Below, piece by piece: positions 8,042-15,556 of a stretch of DNA of 34,094 bases. The first letter of the stretch is position 1; each line of letters starts with the position of its first letter. This stretch comes from Bacteriovorax stolpii (lineage in GTDB: Bacteria > Bdellovibrionota > Bacteriovoracia > Bacteriovoracales > Bacteriovoracaceae), in assembly GCA_945885655.1 (NCBI GenBank), contig CAMCZE010000003.1, positions 1-34,094 on the forward strand. Direction: 5' to 3'. Under the pieces are notes generated by a model. The model had not been told where the DNA came from. It worked only from the letters and a program-made list of their open reading frames with translations, and searched no databases. The position numbers were made by a program, and so were the translations under genes.

Positions 8042-9372
8042 GGAACACTTCTCAGTAAAATTAGGGAAATTTAAATTCACTGTATCGTTCCACATAAATA
8101 GCGTAGTGGTCTTAACAGTTCTTAGATTATTGATATTCATCTCTAGGTAATAATGTTCCGACGGAAGATTACTTTCATAAGTTTGAATCTTTGCAAATTC
8201 ATCCACCATCACCCCAAATGATTTACGTGGAAGATCCACTTCAAAGGTATACCAAGGGCCCCTATTTCGACCCAACTGCTGGATCCAATCAGAGATCTTT
8301 TTAAAACATTTTGGATAGGAAGTCGTTTCACGAGCATTACCATTTTCAACCATCTTCACGCCAAAAATGACGTAAGGTATTTTAGATTCTAAATGTGCTT
8401 CAAATTTAGTTTTTAAGATAGAAAAAAGATTTGTTGTCGAAATGATCTCCGAACGGGCCGTCTCTAGTGCGGTTAATTCCATGTCTTTTGAACATTCCTC
8501 ATAATCTAATACATCGGTATCATAAATCGTTGGGGCACAGGCCATGTTCGTCACATGAAACATGTTACGAAGAGGCTGATTTAAAAGCTTTTCCTTCTTA
8601 AGGAACTCCTCATGAATTTTAGCATCACTGTCTTGTGAAACTAGTCCACGAACTTTACCCATGCTATCTATAACAGGAGCTCCCGTATTACTGTTTTGGA
8701 AAGGGCATCCAGAAAATAACATGTTTGGAGAAGACTCATTGGCCGCCAATGGATTGACATAACTGCCATGAAGAACTTTACAGCTTTTACGAGTCAGCAG
8801 GGCACTATAATCATCCACTTGATCCACAGACCATACCAACATTTCTTTTTTATCTGGCATTCCATCTCTACTAAAAACAGGACTTCTGCGGTTAAATACC
8901 GTGGCATCGGTTTGTAGAAAACTGATGTCACTTCTCCATAAACTTGGATTTTTTAGTTCGGGGTCACGAGTTTCAATGCTGCTGGCCTGAAGGACTTTTT
9001 TACATCCCACTCTTTCAGCTTTTCGGCTAAAAGATCTAGGAAAGAAAAAGAACACATCCCCTCTGCAATCCTGACCATTTAAACGTAGAAGATTTGTAAG
9101 ACAACTCGAACTCGTAGCAATGATATCGGGAGCAGTTAAAAATCCGGTACAAAACTTAGCTAAACCATTCTCAATAATGACAACTTTTGCAACTGTCGAC
9201 GGACAAGGAAGCTTGTCATCACAAATGACTTCTTGTTTATCCAAAAAAAGTTCTTTATCCGTAATAAGATTTTCTTGAAAACGTTCAATGGATGTTTTTT
9301 CTCTTCTGCTTTTTTGCCACAGCCAAAAGAAATGAAACATAGGAATAGAAACAAAGTGTGAACAAATATCAT
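8030..9372 (-). CDS. Trypsin-fold lipoprotein, catalytically degenerate, with an apparent frameshift after the signal peptide
   Basis: The long ORF (8030-9340) encodes a chymotrypsin-fold domain. Its counterpart of the ATAGHC motif reads ATSSSC, so His has become Ser. SDISFLQTD supplies the Asp. The GNSGSP region reads NTGAPV, so Ser has become Thr. It is therefore probably a pseudoprotease. A C-terminal region of about 170 residues is unfamiliar. The annotated N-terminus MFHFFWLWQKSRR is unconvincing. In the neighbouring frame an ATG at 9372, overlapping the upstream stop as TAATG, encodes a clear lipoprotein signal, MIFVHTLFLFLCFISFGC. Two A6 runs (9295-9300 and 9310-9315) lie where the frames must join. 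One extra A in either would fuse them, for example as EEKKTSIERFQ. Real frameshifting, mutation and sequencing error are all possible. Confidence 0.75.
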
Positions 9373-9848
9373 TAGTAATCGGCCCCAGACTTTCTTAAGT
9401 GAATCAATGGTTTTGATTCTGCATTAAAGATGTAAGAGGATTTAACTTCGGCAAAAATAAGCTCATGATCACCTGGCCGTGCAGAACCAATCATCTGGCA
9501 CTCCATAGCAGATTTGGCCTGAGTAAGAAGAACTCCTCCATTTACGCCCATTTCATATGGAATCTCATTAAATGGATTATGATTTGGATCATAGCCTTTC
9601 CAGAAATGCTTTAAATAAGTTTTATCGTGATCACCAGCGACATTCACCGCAAACTTTTTTCCGGCCTTAATAAGGTCATAGGCCGGTCTTCCTGGTTTAA
9701 TGGCCAAGGCTATGATGAGAGGATTAAATGATATTTGTTGAACAAAACTTGCTAAGTACCCATCTATACTTTCGTCACCCTTAACGGCAACAATAAATAG
9801 CCCGGAAGGAATATTTCCAACGGCCTGAGCCACGCTGTCCTGCAGCAT
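9372..9848 (-). CDS. Flavin reductase-like (FMN-binding split-barrel) protein
   Basis: This 158-aa protein resembles the flavin reductase-like domain family (DIM6/NTAB type), which bind FMN and reduce flavins or act as small oxidoreductases. Supporting signs are the opening VAQAVGNIPSGLFIVAV, the core YLASFVQQISFNPLIIALAI, the segment KAGKKFAVNVAG, and the late block MIGSARPGDHELIFAEV. The substrate cannot be named. GGAGG lies 5 nt before the ATG. It is the first gene of a two-gene unit with the trypsin-fold lipoprotein, coupled through TAATG. The functional link is not obvious. Confidence 0.8.
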   Translation of the reverse strand: MLQDSVAQAVGNIPSGLFIVAVKGDESIDGYLASFVQQISFNPLIIALAIKPGRPAYDLIKAGKKFAVNVAGDHDKTYLKHFWKGYDPNHNPFNEIPYEMGVNGGVLLTQAKSAMECQMIGSARPGDHELIFAEVKSSYIFNAESKPLIHLRKSGADY

Positions 9849-9879
9849 AAGTCCTCCATTTTTAAGGGTTAATTACGTC

Positions 9880-9909
9880 ACAATATCGACCGTCGCTTAT
9901 CTTTGTCAA
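9880..9909 (-). promoter_or_regulatory. Sigma70-type promoter for the flavin reductase-like gene
   Basis: On the minus strand a perfect TTGACA is followed after 18 nt by TATTGT. The start would be near 9873, leaving a leader of about 25 nt that contains GGAGG. Confidence 0.6.
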
Positions 9910-9985
9910 TGCAACCACTCTAATTCCTTCAAAAGCCAGGATATTTTTCAATTTACAGTCAAATATTGCCGATACAACAGATCAC

Positions 9986-10014
9986 TTGAATGGAGCTACT
10001 ACTCCATTTAAAAT
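9986..10014 (+). promoter_or_regulatory. dksA-like gene promoter with a 20-bp dyad in the spacer
   Basis: TTGAAT and TAAAAT are separated by 17 nt. An inverted repeat, AATGGAG-CTACTA-CTCCATT (9989-10008), covers the end of the -35 and the whole spacer up to the -10, which is an operator-like placement. The leader of about 34 nt carries GAGGAGG. That site can pair with CCTC just downstream in a 4-bp, 4-nt-loop hairpin (10041-10052). Confidence 0.6.
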
Positions 10015-10054
10015 AAGAGAGCATTGAAAGTATCCCTAAAGAGGAGGACCTCCC

Positions 10055-10426
10055 GTGGACAAGAAAAAGATTGAGACTTATAAGCAGATGCTTCTTCGTC
10101 ATCGTCAGCAAATTTTAAACATTGGACTTCTTAACAAGTCCGAGGATCTATATGTTTCCGAGGAGGATCTCTCGGATGAAACTGATTTAGCGACCTCATT
10201 GGTTCAACAGCAAATCAACTGCACGATTCGTGACCGCGAATTCCTAAAGCTTAAACGCATCGATGCGGCCATCGATCGAGTTAACGAAGGCACCTATGGA
10301 CATTGTGAAGAATGCGATGAAGAAATTGCTCAAAAGCGCCTTGAAAACCAGCCATGGGCGGAACTTTGCATTCAGCATGCTGAAGAAAAAGAGCGTGAAG
10401 AAGCTCAAATCTTTCGTCAAGCCTAA
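10055..10426 (+). CDS. dksA: DksA/TraR family RNA polymerase-binding regulator
   Basis: DksA-type proteins enter the RNA polymerase secondary channel and, with ppGpp, reset transcription at rRNA and amino-acid promoters. The 123-aa protein has a coiled-coil hairpin whose tip reads SDETDLATS. This keeps the D-x-x-D-x-A pattern that E. coli DksA needs. The zinc-finger half is GTYGHCEECDEEIAQKRLE, then AELCIQHAEE, so the fourth Cys ligand is replaced by His (C-C-C-H). The GTG start is chosen because GAGGAGG lies 7 nt before it. It is monocistronic, with its own promoter and a terminator at 10450. Other small DksA/TraR homologues may exist, so the symbol marks the family rather than proven orthology. 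Confidence 0.88.
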   Translation: MDKKKIETYKQMLLRHRQQILNIGLLNKSEDLYVSEEDLSDETDLATSLVQQQINCTIRDREFLKLKRIDAAIDRVNEGTYGHCEECDEEIAQKRLENQPWAELCIQHAEEKEREEAQIFRQA

Positions 10427-10449
10427 CCCAAACTAAACAGTATTTACTT

Positions 10450-10469
10450 AGGGCTCTTTCGGGGGCCCT
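10450..10469 (+). terminator. Rho-independent terminator after the dksA-like gene
   Basis: AGGGCTC-TTTCGG-GGGCCCT forms a 7-bp stem with one G-T pair and a 6-nt loop, followed by TTGTCAT. The U tract is poor, but position and stem strength support termination 24 nt after the stop. Confidence 0.6.
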
Positions 10470-10562
10470 TTGTCATAGTGACCAAACTTTCAACAGTTCT
10501 CAGAATTTCGACACCTTACCTCCCCCTCACGACCTAGATTTCATCCACTTAGAAACCTTTCA

Positions 10563-10579
10563 TTGGCAAGAGACTTGCT
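10563..10579 (+). promoter_or_regulatory. Sigma54 (-24/-12) promoter candidate for the subtilisin gene
   Basis: TTGGCAAG-AGAC-TTGCT matches the sigma54 consensus TTGGCACG-N4-TTGCW at all but one fixed position, and the GG-to-GC distance is the required 12 nt. It lies 65 nt before the RBS/start region of a secreted protease. Transcription would begin near 10590. rpoN is encoded in the same window. No enhancer-binding site was recognised upstream. Confidence 0.55.
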
Positions 10580-10643
10580 TCATAGAATGTAAGGAAATGC
10601 AGGGCCCGTGCTCTTCATTCTTAACTGTGGTAAGGATAAGATA

Positions 10644-11693
10644 ATGAAAAAAGCTGCTCAAATTCTTCTTACACTTACATTGGGCCTAAACCTTTCATTG
10701 GGTTTTGCTGCTCCATTGGCCCCACCTTCATTAGCTTATGCAGCAGATCTTCTTCTTTCCCGTTTTGCTAGCTGGGGTATTGACCCGGACAAACACCTTG
10801 CAAGTATCAACCTTAAAGATTCATGGACTAAGTTCAGAAAAAATAAAGATGTGATTGTTGCTGTTATCGATACTGGTATCCAGGGTGACCATACATTTTT
10901 GGCCAATAACCTTCATGTTATGAGTGGTTCAAAATCAAATTCAAACTATGGTGTGGATTTCTCAAATCCTTCTAAAGTAACAAATTCTCCATATGACCAA
11001 CATGGGCATGGGACTCACGTTTCTGGTATCATTAAATCAATCTTCCCTGAAGTTAAAATCCTTGCTCTTAAATATTACAATCCTAAAGCTTCTGGTCAGG
11101 CGAACCTAGATGCTACGATCAAAGCTTTAAAATATGCTGTTGAAAATAATGTTGATGTTATTAACTACTCAGGTGGCGGTCCAGAAGCTTCAGTTGAAGA
11201 ACTAAGAGTTCTTAAAGCAGCTGAAAAAAAAGGTATCCTTGTAATCGCAGCTGCTGGTAACGAGAGATCAAATATTGATGACAAACGTCACGCTTATTAC
11301 CCAGCATCTTACGGTCTTTCCAACATCATCACTGTTGGTGCTCATGATGATGCTTTAAATATCATCCCCTCTTCTAATTTCGGTAAAAACTCTGTTGAAA
11401 TCGCAGCTCCAGGCCACCGGATTCGCTCAGCGATTCCAGGTAATGGTGCCGCTTATATGACAGGAACAAGCCAAGCGACAGCTTTTGTAACTGGTGTTGC
11501 TGCTCTGATTAAATCAAAGTACCCGAATATGAAATTTGACCAAGTTAAAAACATCATCTTAAGTTCTTCTCTTAAAGTTAAAAATTTTGAAGGCAGGATT
11601 CTTGGTGCTGGCAAACTTGATGCTGGTCGCGCCATTGAACTTGCTGACAGTGTTAATCAAAAACTTACATCTCCAGCTGTAGCTAACCGTTAA
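10644..11693 (+). CDS. Exported subtilisin-like serine peptidase (S8 family)
   Basis: A 349-aa subtilase. The track starts at a GTG at 10608, but the ATG at 10644 is better: it follows AAGGAT at 8 nt and begins a normal signal peptide (MKKAAQILLTLTLGLNLSLG, cleavage likely after AYA near residue 33). The triad is visible: Asp76 in AVIDTGIQ, His122 in QHGHGTHVSG, and Ser276 in MTGTSQATAFVTGVAAL. The oxyanion Asn206 is in AAAGNE. The peptide between signal and catalytic domain is short, so a full inhibitor propeptide is absent. It probably acts in the periplasm or outside the cell. A sigma54-type promoter lies upstream, suggesting regulated production. Confidence 0.93.
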   Translation: MKKAAQILLTLTLGLNLSLGFAAPLAPPSLAYAADLLLSRFASWGIDPDKHLASINLKDSWTKFRKNKDVIVAVIDTGIQGDHTFLANNLHVMSGSKSNSNYGVDFSNPSKVTNSPYDQHGHGTHVSGIIKSIFPEVKILALKYYNPKASGQANLDATIKALKYAVENNVDVINYSGGGPEASVEELRVLKAAEKKGILVIAAAGNERSNIDDKRHAYYPASYGLSNIITVGAHDDALNIIPSSNFGKNSVEIAAPGHRIRSAIPGNGAAYMTGTSQATAFVTGVAALIKSKYPNMKFDQVKNIILSSSLKVKNFEGRILGAGKLDAGRAIELADSVNQKLTSPAVANR

Positions 11694-11702
11694 TATTTCC
11701 TC

Positions 11703-11708
11703 TACAAT
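11703..11708 (+). promoter_or_regulatory. Candidate -10 element for lnt
   Basis: TACAAT ends 6 nt before the lnt ATG, the same spacing as at dinB. No good -35 was found 16-18 nt upstream and no Shine-Dalgarno sequence is present. A leaderless transcript is inferred from geometry only. Confidence 0.3.
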
Positions 11709-11714
11709 GAACAG

Positions 11715-13256
11715 ATGAAATCTTTTGTGCTCCCACATCTCACAACATTTATAGCAGGGGCCTTATACGCCTTGGCCTATCCCTCAGAATTTGGTGAAGG
11801 TTGGTTTCCCCTTCTTTTTATCGCTCTTCCTCTTTTTTTGTGGCGTCTTGAAGAGGCTCCCTTCAAAAGAAGTTTAGGCCTTATCTTCTTTTATAACTTA
11901 GGTCTGGGTACTGTTGGTTATTATTGGATACCCCACACACTGAGAGAATTTGGACAACTTCCTTATATCATCTCCGTCGTTCTTGGGATCGCTTTTGCTC
12001 TTATTTTGCAACCTCATTGGTGGTTATATGCTCTTTTTAAAAGGAAACGACCCGATCTTAAATGGTTCTCTGAATCTGGCATTCTCCTCACCGCCATTTG
12101 CATGACCTTGCTTGAACGTTACTTTCCACAACAGTTTCCTTCTTATGTGGGAAGTCCATGGCTCCACCTTGCACCTTATTTAGGTCTGACTCCATGGTTT
12201 GGAGTGGTGGCATTTAGTTTTATGACTTTCTGGGTTTCATTAGAAGTTGTGGCCCAATTAAAACTCAAAAAACTTCGAATTCAAGTCTGGGTTGTTCTTG
12301 CTGGTTTTGTTATCTTAAACGCTGCCTCCCCCTTAAAAATGTCCTATGGAGATAAAAAATTATCAGTACGAGTGGTTCAACCCAATATAGGGAATTTTAT
12401 TAAAATTTCCTCTGAACAAGGGGATGCGGCAGCATTTCAACAGATCAGCGATAGGTATTACGGTCTATCAACAACTCTAAATAATTTCAAACCAGAACTT
12501 ATTGTCTGGCCTGAAACAGCTTATCCAAATTCTTTTTATGGAACTGATACACAGCTTGAGAGTGTCTTCACACGCATCATGCAAGACACCGGATCAGAGA
12601 TGCTCATTGGTGGTTATGAAATGGATATCACCAAAGGGCCTGGAGATTTTATTGAATCTGTTTTTAATTCTTCGATTTTTATGAGTGATGGCCAATATAA
12701 AACGGCCTATCATAAAAATATCCTCATCCCATTTGGGGAAACTCTCCCTTTTGGTCCGTTCAATCGCCAAGTGATTTCCATTGTGCCGGCCATTTCTCTA
12801 TTTGCACGAGGAGATAGTATTCCTTTGATGCAAACCAGAGATCAGTATCGTTTTGTTACCCCTATTTGTTATGAAATTCTTGAATCAAACTACATGCGAA
12901 GTTTACTAAACCGTCATGGAAAAAATCAATTTATCGTCAACCACACCAATGATTCTTGGTATGGTGATACGGCCGAACCTCTTCAACATTTATTTTTATC
13001 CAAATGGCGCGCTTTAGAATTTTTATTACCGATCGTTAGAAGTACTAATACCGGAATCACTTCTATTATTTACCCTGATGGTTCTGAGTCACCCAGACTT
13101 CCCATCGGAGCTGAAGACATTTTAGATGTTGAGATGCCACTCAGTTCAGGGGAAGAGACAAAGTATCAGCAGTGGGGAGTTCTACCCACACTACTGATGA
13201 TGTTCATTTTTCTTTTAACTAGCTTATGGCGAGAGAAGAAGAAAATCCGGCCTTAA
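11715..13256 (+). CDS. lnt: Apolipoprotein N-acyltransferase
   Basis: Lnt adds the third acyl chain to lipoproteins at the outer face of the inner membrane. The 513-aa protein has an N-terminal set of membrane helices, roughly residues 5-205. A nitrilase domain follows, with the Glu-Lys-Cys triad in the expected places: Glu267 in VWPETAYP, Lys334 in YHKNILIPFGE, and Cys385 in TPICYEILE. A final membrane helix lies near the end (LLMMFIFLLTSLW). Lipoproteins elsewhere in the window would be its substrates. The last 38 nt overlap the convergent kdsD gene. Confidence 0.97.
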   Translation: MKSFVLPHLTTFIAGALYALAYPSEFGEGWFPLLFIALPLFLWRLEEAPFKRSLGLIFFYNLGLGTVGYYWIPHTLREFGQLPYIISVVLGIAFALILQPHWWLYALFKRKRPDLKWFSESGILLTAICMTLLERYFPQQFPSYVGSPWLHLAPYLGLTPWFGVVAFSFMTFWVSLEVVAQLKLKKLRIQVWVVLAGFVILNAASPLKMSYGDKKLSVRVVQPNIGNFIKISSEQGDAAAFQQISDRYYGLSTTLNNFKPELIVWPETAYPNSFYGTDTQLESVFTRIMQDTGSEMLIGGYEMDITKGPGDFIESVFNSSIFMSDGQYKTAYHKNILIPFGETLPFGPFNRQVISIVPAISLFARGDSIPLMQTRDQYRFVTPICYEILESNYMRSLLNRHGKNQFIVNHTNDSWYGDTAEPLQHLFLSKWRALEFLLPIVRSTNTGITSIIYPDGSESPRLPIGAEDILDVEMPLSSGEETKYQQWGVLPTLLMMFIFLLTSLWREKKKIRP

Positions 13257-14211
13257 ATAAATCATGGAGTCTTAAAACCCCTAGAAATTCTTCACCTAAA
13301 ATAATAGGCACTACCGAAACTTGTTTCTGTGGTGTCTCCATCGCTTTAAGGGCCTCAAATGCCAGGATATTGGGAGCAAAAGAAAGAGGTTTTGCTGTCA
13401 TGTGATCTTTGACAAGAGAATTTATGGCATCTTTACTCTTAGCAAAAGCTCGACGGATATCACCTTCAACCAAAATACCTTTTAGTTTTTTACCATCAAC
13501 TACAGCACACATACCCACTGGTTTTTGAGTCATGGCAAGAATTGCTTCTTGAAGAGTTGAATTCTCATCCACAGAAGGGCAATCATTTTTACTGATCATA
13601 AGTCTTTCAACTGTTAGTGAAAGTGATTTGCCTAGAAGTCCCGCTGGATGATTAACTGCAAATTTTTCTTTCGAAACACCTAAAACGTTTTCATAAAGTA
13701 CTGCCATGGCATCACCCAAAGCGAGAGCGACTGTTGTACTCGTTGTTGGTGCTAAATCGTTAATACAGGCCTCTTTTTCAACCGATGCATCTAAAACAAT
13801 TCCTGATTTTTGAGCAATTGGAGAATTGGTATTACCTACTAACGCGATGACTCTTTCTTTTGGTACAGAAACATAAGGAAGCATGGCCAGAAGTTCTTCT
13901 GTAGTGCCTGACTTACTTATTAACACGATGGCATCAAACTTCGTCACTCGTCCTAAATCTCCGTGCATGGCCTCGGTTGGATGAAGAAAAAACGAAGGTA
14001 AACCAAGAGAGGAAAATGTTGACGCAATTTTCTGAGAGATAAGACCTGATTTTCCCACTCCTGAGATTATCAAACTTCCGCCCGTATGGGCGAGGATTTC
14101 AAAAAGAGTAACAAGCTTTTCGGCTTCTTTGGCCTCAAAACGGGAAGCCGTTCGTTTCAAAGCTTCAGCTTCAGTGATTAATACTTGGGTAAAGAGGTTT
14201 TTATGATCCAT
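13219..14211 (-). CDS. kdsD: Arabinose-5-phosphate isomerase (KdsD/KpsF family)
   Basis: KdsD interconverts ribulose-5-phosphate and arabinose-5-phosphate, the precursor of Kdo in LPS. The protein has an N-terminal SIS domain (GGSLIISGVGKSGLISQKIA, HPTEAMHGDLGRV, LISKSGTTEELL). Two CBS domains follow, starting near VERLMISKNDCPSVDENSTL and KDHMTAKPLSFAPN. The track starts at a TTG at 14223. The ATG at 14211 (MDHKNLFTQ) fits better, with GGAAGGG just before it, giving 330 aa. Its 3' end overlaps lnt. GutQ- or KpsF-type paralogues cannot be excluded, but LPS genes in the window support KdsD. Confidence 0.9.
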   Translation of the reverse strand: MDHKNLFTQVLITEAEALKRTASRFEAKEAEKLVTLFEILAHTGGSLIISGVGKSGLISQKIASTFSSLGLPSFFLHPTEAMHGDLGRVTKFDAIVLISKSGTTEELLAMLPYVSVPKERVIALVGNTNSPIAQKSGIVLDASVEKEACINDLAPTTSTTVALALGDAMAVLYENVLGVSKEKFAVNHPAGLLGKSLSLTVERLMISKNDCPSVDENSTLQEAILAMTQKPVGMCAVVDGKKLKGILVEGDIRRAFAKSKDAINSLVKDHMTAKPLSFAPNILAFEALKAMETPQKQVSVVPIILGEEFLGVLRLHDLFKAGFSSSLAIS

Positions 14212-14249
14212 AGGCCCTTCCAATGATTTCTTTTTATTTGAATCATTGA

Positions 14250-14255
14250 TAACAT
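14250..14255 (+). promoter_or_regulatory. Candidate -10 element for the small lipoprotein gene
   Basis: TAACAT ends 7 nt before the ATG. There is no Shine-Dalgarno sequence and no strong -35 at 17 nt. It is listed because it repeats the spacing seen at better promoters in this window. Confidence 0.25.
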
Positions 14256-14262
14256 AAAAGTC

Positions 14263-14784
14263 ATGAAATTTTATCCTTTAATTATTATGACGCTCTTTCT
14301 TGGCAGCTGTGCGAACTACGAAAAATTCCGCCAAATCACTGAAGAACTAGAGATCCCAACAAAAATATATAAAGCCGATTATAACCAGACATGGCAGGCC
14401 GTGATCCAGGTTATGAGAAAATATGATATTGCACAACAAAACCAAGAAGCTGGTTTTATTAAAACCCGCTGGATGGATAATACCCTGGAAGTAAATTTTG
14501 CTGATTCTTTTGGCTCATCAGATGCTGTAAAGGCCGCAAAATACAAACTTGTGGTAAACGTTGTTAAGGGGTTTAGGGCATCACGAGAAGTGACAAAAGT
14601 GACCGTCTATAAACGCCAGCTCATGGAACAAGACTTCCTTCAAGGTTGGAAAGAAGTACCAACGGATTCGATCATTGAAAAAACTCTACTCTACCGCATA
14701 GAAAGACTTATTGCCACCGACAACCGCCTAAAAGATATTGATAAGGCCCGTGAAAAAGAACAACTTGAGGGGAGTGGTCTTTAG
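14263..14784 (+). CDS. Small lipoprotein of unknown function
   Basis: A 173-aa protein with a lipoprotein signal peptide (MKFYPLIIMTLFLGSC; lipobox LGSC, lipidated Cys at residue 16). The mature part contains YKADYNQTWQAVIQVMRKYD and EAGFIKTRWM. This pattern recalls BamC/NlpB-type periplasmic domains that open with a strand followed by a long helix, but similarity is too weak for a call. The residue after Cys is Ala, so there is no Asp+2 inner-membrane retention signal. An outer-membrane location is likely by E. coli rules. Its stop overlaps the convergent HEAT-repeat gene by 4 nt. Confidence 0.75.
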   Translation: MKFYPLIIMTLFLGSCANYEKFRQITEELEIPTKIYKADYNQTWQAVIQVMRKYDIAQQNQEAGFIKTRWMDNTLEVNFADSFGSSDAVKAAKYKLVVNVVKGFRASREVTKVTVYKRQLMEQDFLQGWKEVPTDSIIEKTLLYRIERLIATDNRLKDIDKAREKEQLEGSGL

Positions 14785-15554
14785 ATCTTCTTAGACGATA
14801 ACTGAGCAAGGTTAGACCAAAATTTTCTTCTCTGTTCTGCTGAGTTAGGTGAAATTTTACCCGTAATTTTTTCCAAAGAATAATCTAGGTCTTCAACCAA
14901 ATCTGCATACTTTGCTTTCTGAATCAGTTTTGCAAGAGGTTTTGTGGCCTTCTCAAAACGTACATCCCCTACCGTTCGGATAATACTTCTTACGATGGAT
15001 GTTCGCTTACGTTGACCTGCCTCACCACTGTAATTAGATTTATCATACATCATGCTCCAGACTTGAGGGGCCAGGGGTTTGATTTGTAATTGAGAAATGT
15101 TATCGAGGGCCTGAACCCTGACTATTAGTGAGGGGTCTTTTAACGCTTTAGCGTAGACTGCGTGATACTCATGTTGTTTTAAACCTAAAAGAGCTTTGAG
15201 TGAAGCCACTCTCATCATCCAATGAGGATGGTCAGCAAATTTGGAGATAAAAGGAGCTGCCTTTTTGCCCATGACTTGTCCCATTAACATGGTGGCCTGC
15301 CAACGATTTTGCTCGGGGTACTTAGCTTCTTTCATAACCTTAATCAGAATGGGCACTGCTTTATGTTGATGTTTGAGCGTATTTCGTTTGAGCATGGCCG
15401 AAAGCCCAGGAGTCTTTGCATCCATTTCAAACATTTTTTCTAAACGTTCTAGGCTTACAAGATCTTCTTTTACCACAGATTTTGAAGTTGTTATTGGAGC
15501 CGCTAAAGCAGATCCTGATAAAGTCAAAACTAAAACACTCATGTAAAGCTTCAT
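14781..15554 (-). CDS. Exported HEAT-repeat protein
   Basis: A 257-aa protein with a cleavable signal peptide (MKLYMSVLVLTLSGSALAA, likely cut after ALA). Several helical repeats of HEAT type follow, for example RWQATMLMGQVMGKKAAPFI, MMRVASLKALLGLKQHEYHA and IVRVQALDNISQLQIKPLAP. Such repeats usually form curved protein-binding scaffolds, and no enzymatic motif is visible. It starts 2 nt after the membrane-anchored coiled-coil gene, so the two are co-translated. Because this protein is periplasmic and the partner's coiled coil is probably cytoplasmic, contact would have to be at the membrane or N-terminus. The function is unknown. Confidence 0.8.
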   Translation of the reverse strand: MKLYMSVLVLTLSGSALAAPITTSKSVVKEDLVSLERLEKMFEMDAKTPGLSAMLKRNTLKHQHKAVPILIKVMKEAKYPEQNRWQATMLMGQVMGKKAAPFISKFADHPHWMMRVASLKALLGLKQHEYHAVYAKALKDPSLIVRVQALDNISQLQIKPLAPQVWSMMYDKSNYSGEAGQRKRTSIVRSIIRTVGDVRFEKATKPLAKLIQKAKYADLVEDLDYSLEKITGKISPNSAEQRRKFWSNLAQLSSKKI

Positions 15555-15556
15555 GC

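Noticed and set aside
10566-10578. GCAAG-AGA-CTTGC inverted repeat as an operator or hairpin
   Set aside because: It is explained by the symmetry of the -24/-12 sigma54 elements and has only a 3-nt loop.
10563-10588. Sigma70 promoter TTGGCA/TAGAAT before the subtilisin gene
   Set aside because: The spacer is only 14 nt. The same bases fit a sigma54 site much better.
10608-10643. Upstream GTG start for the subtilisin gene given in the ORF track
   Set aside because: It would add 12 residues before a normal signal peptide. The ATG at 10644 has a well-spaced AAGGAT.
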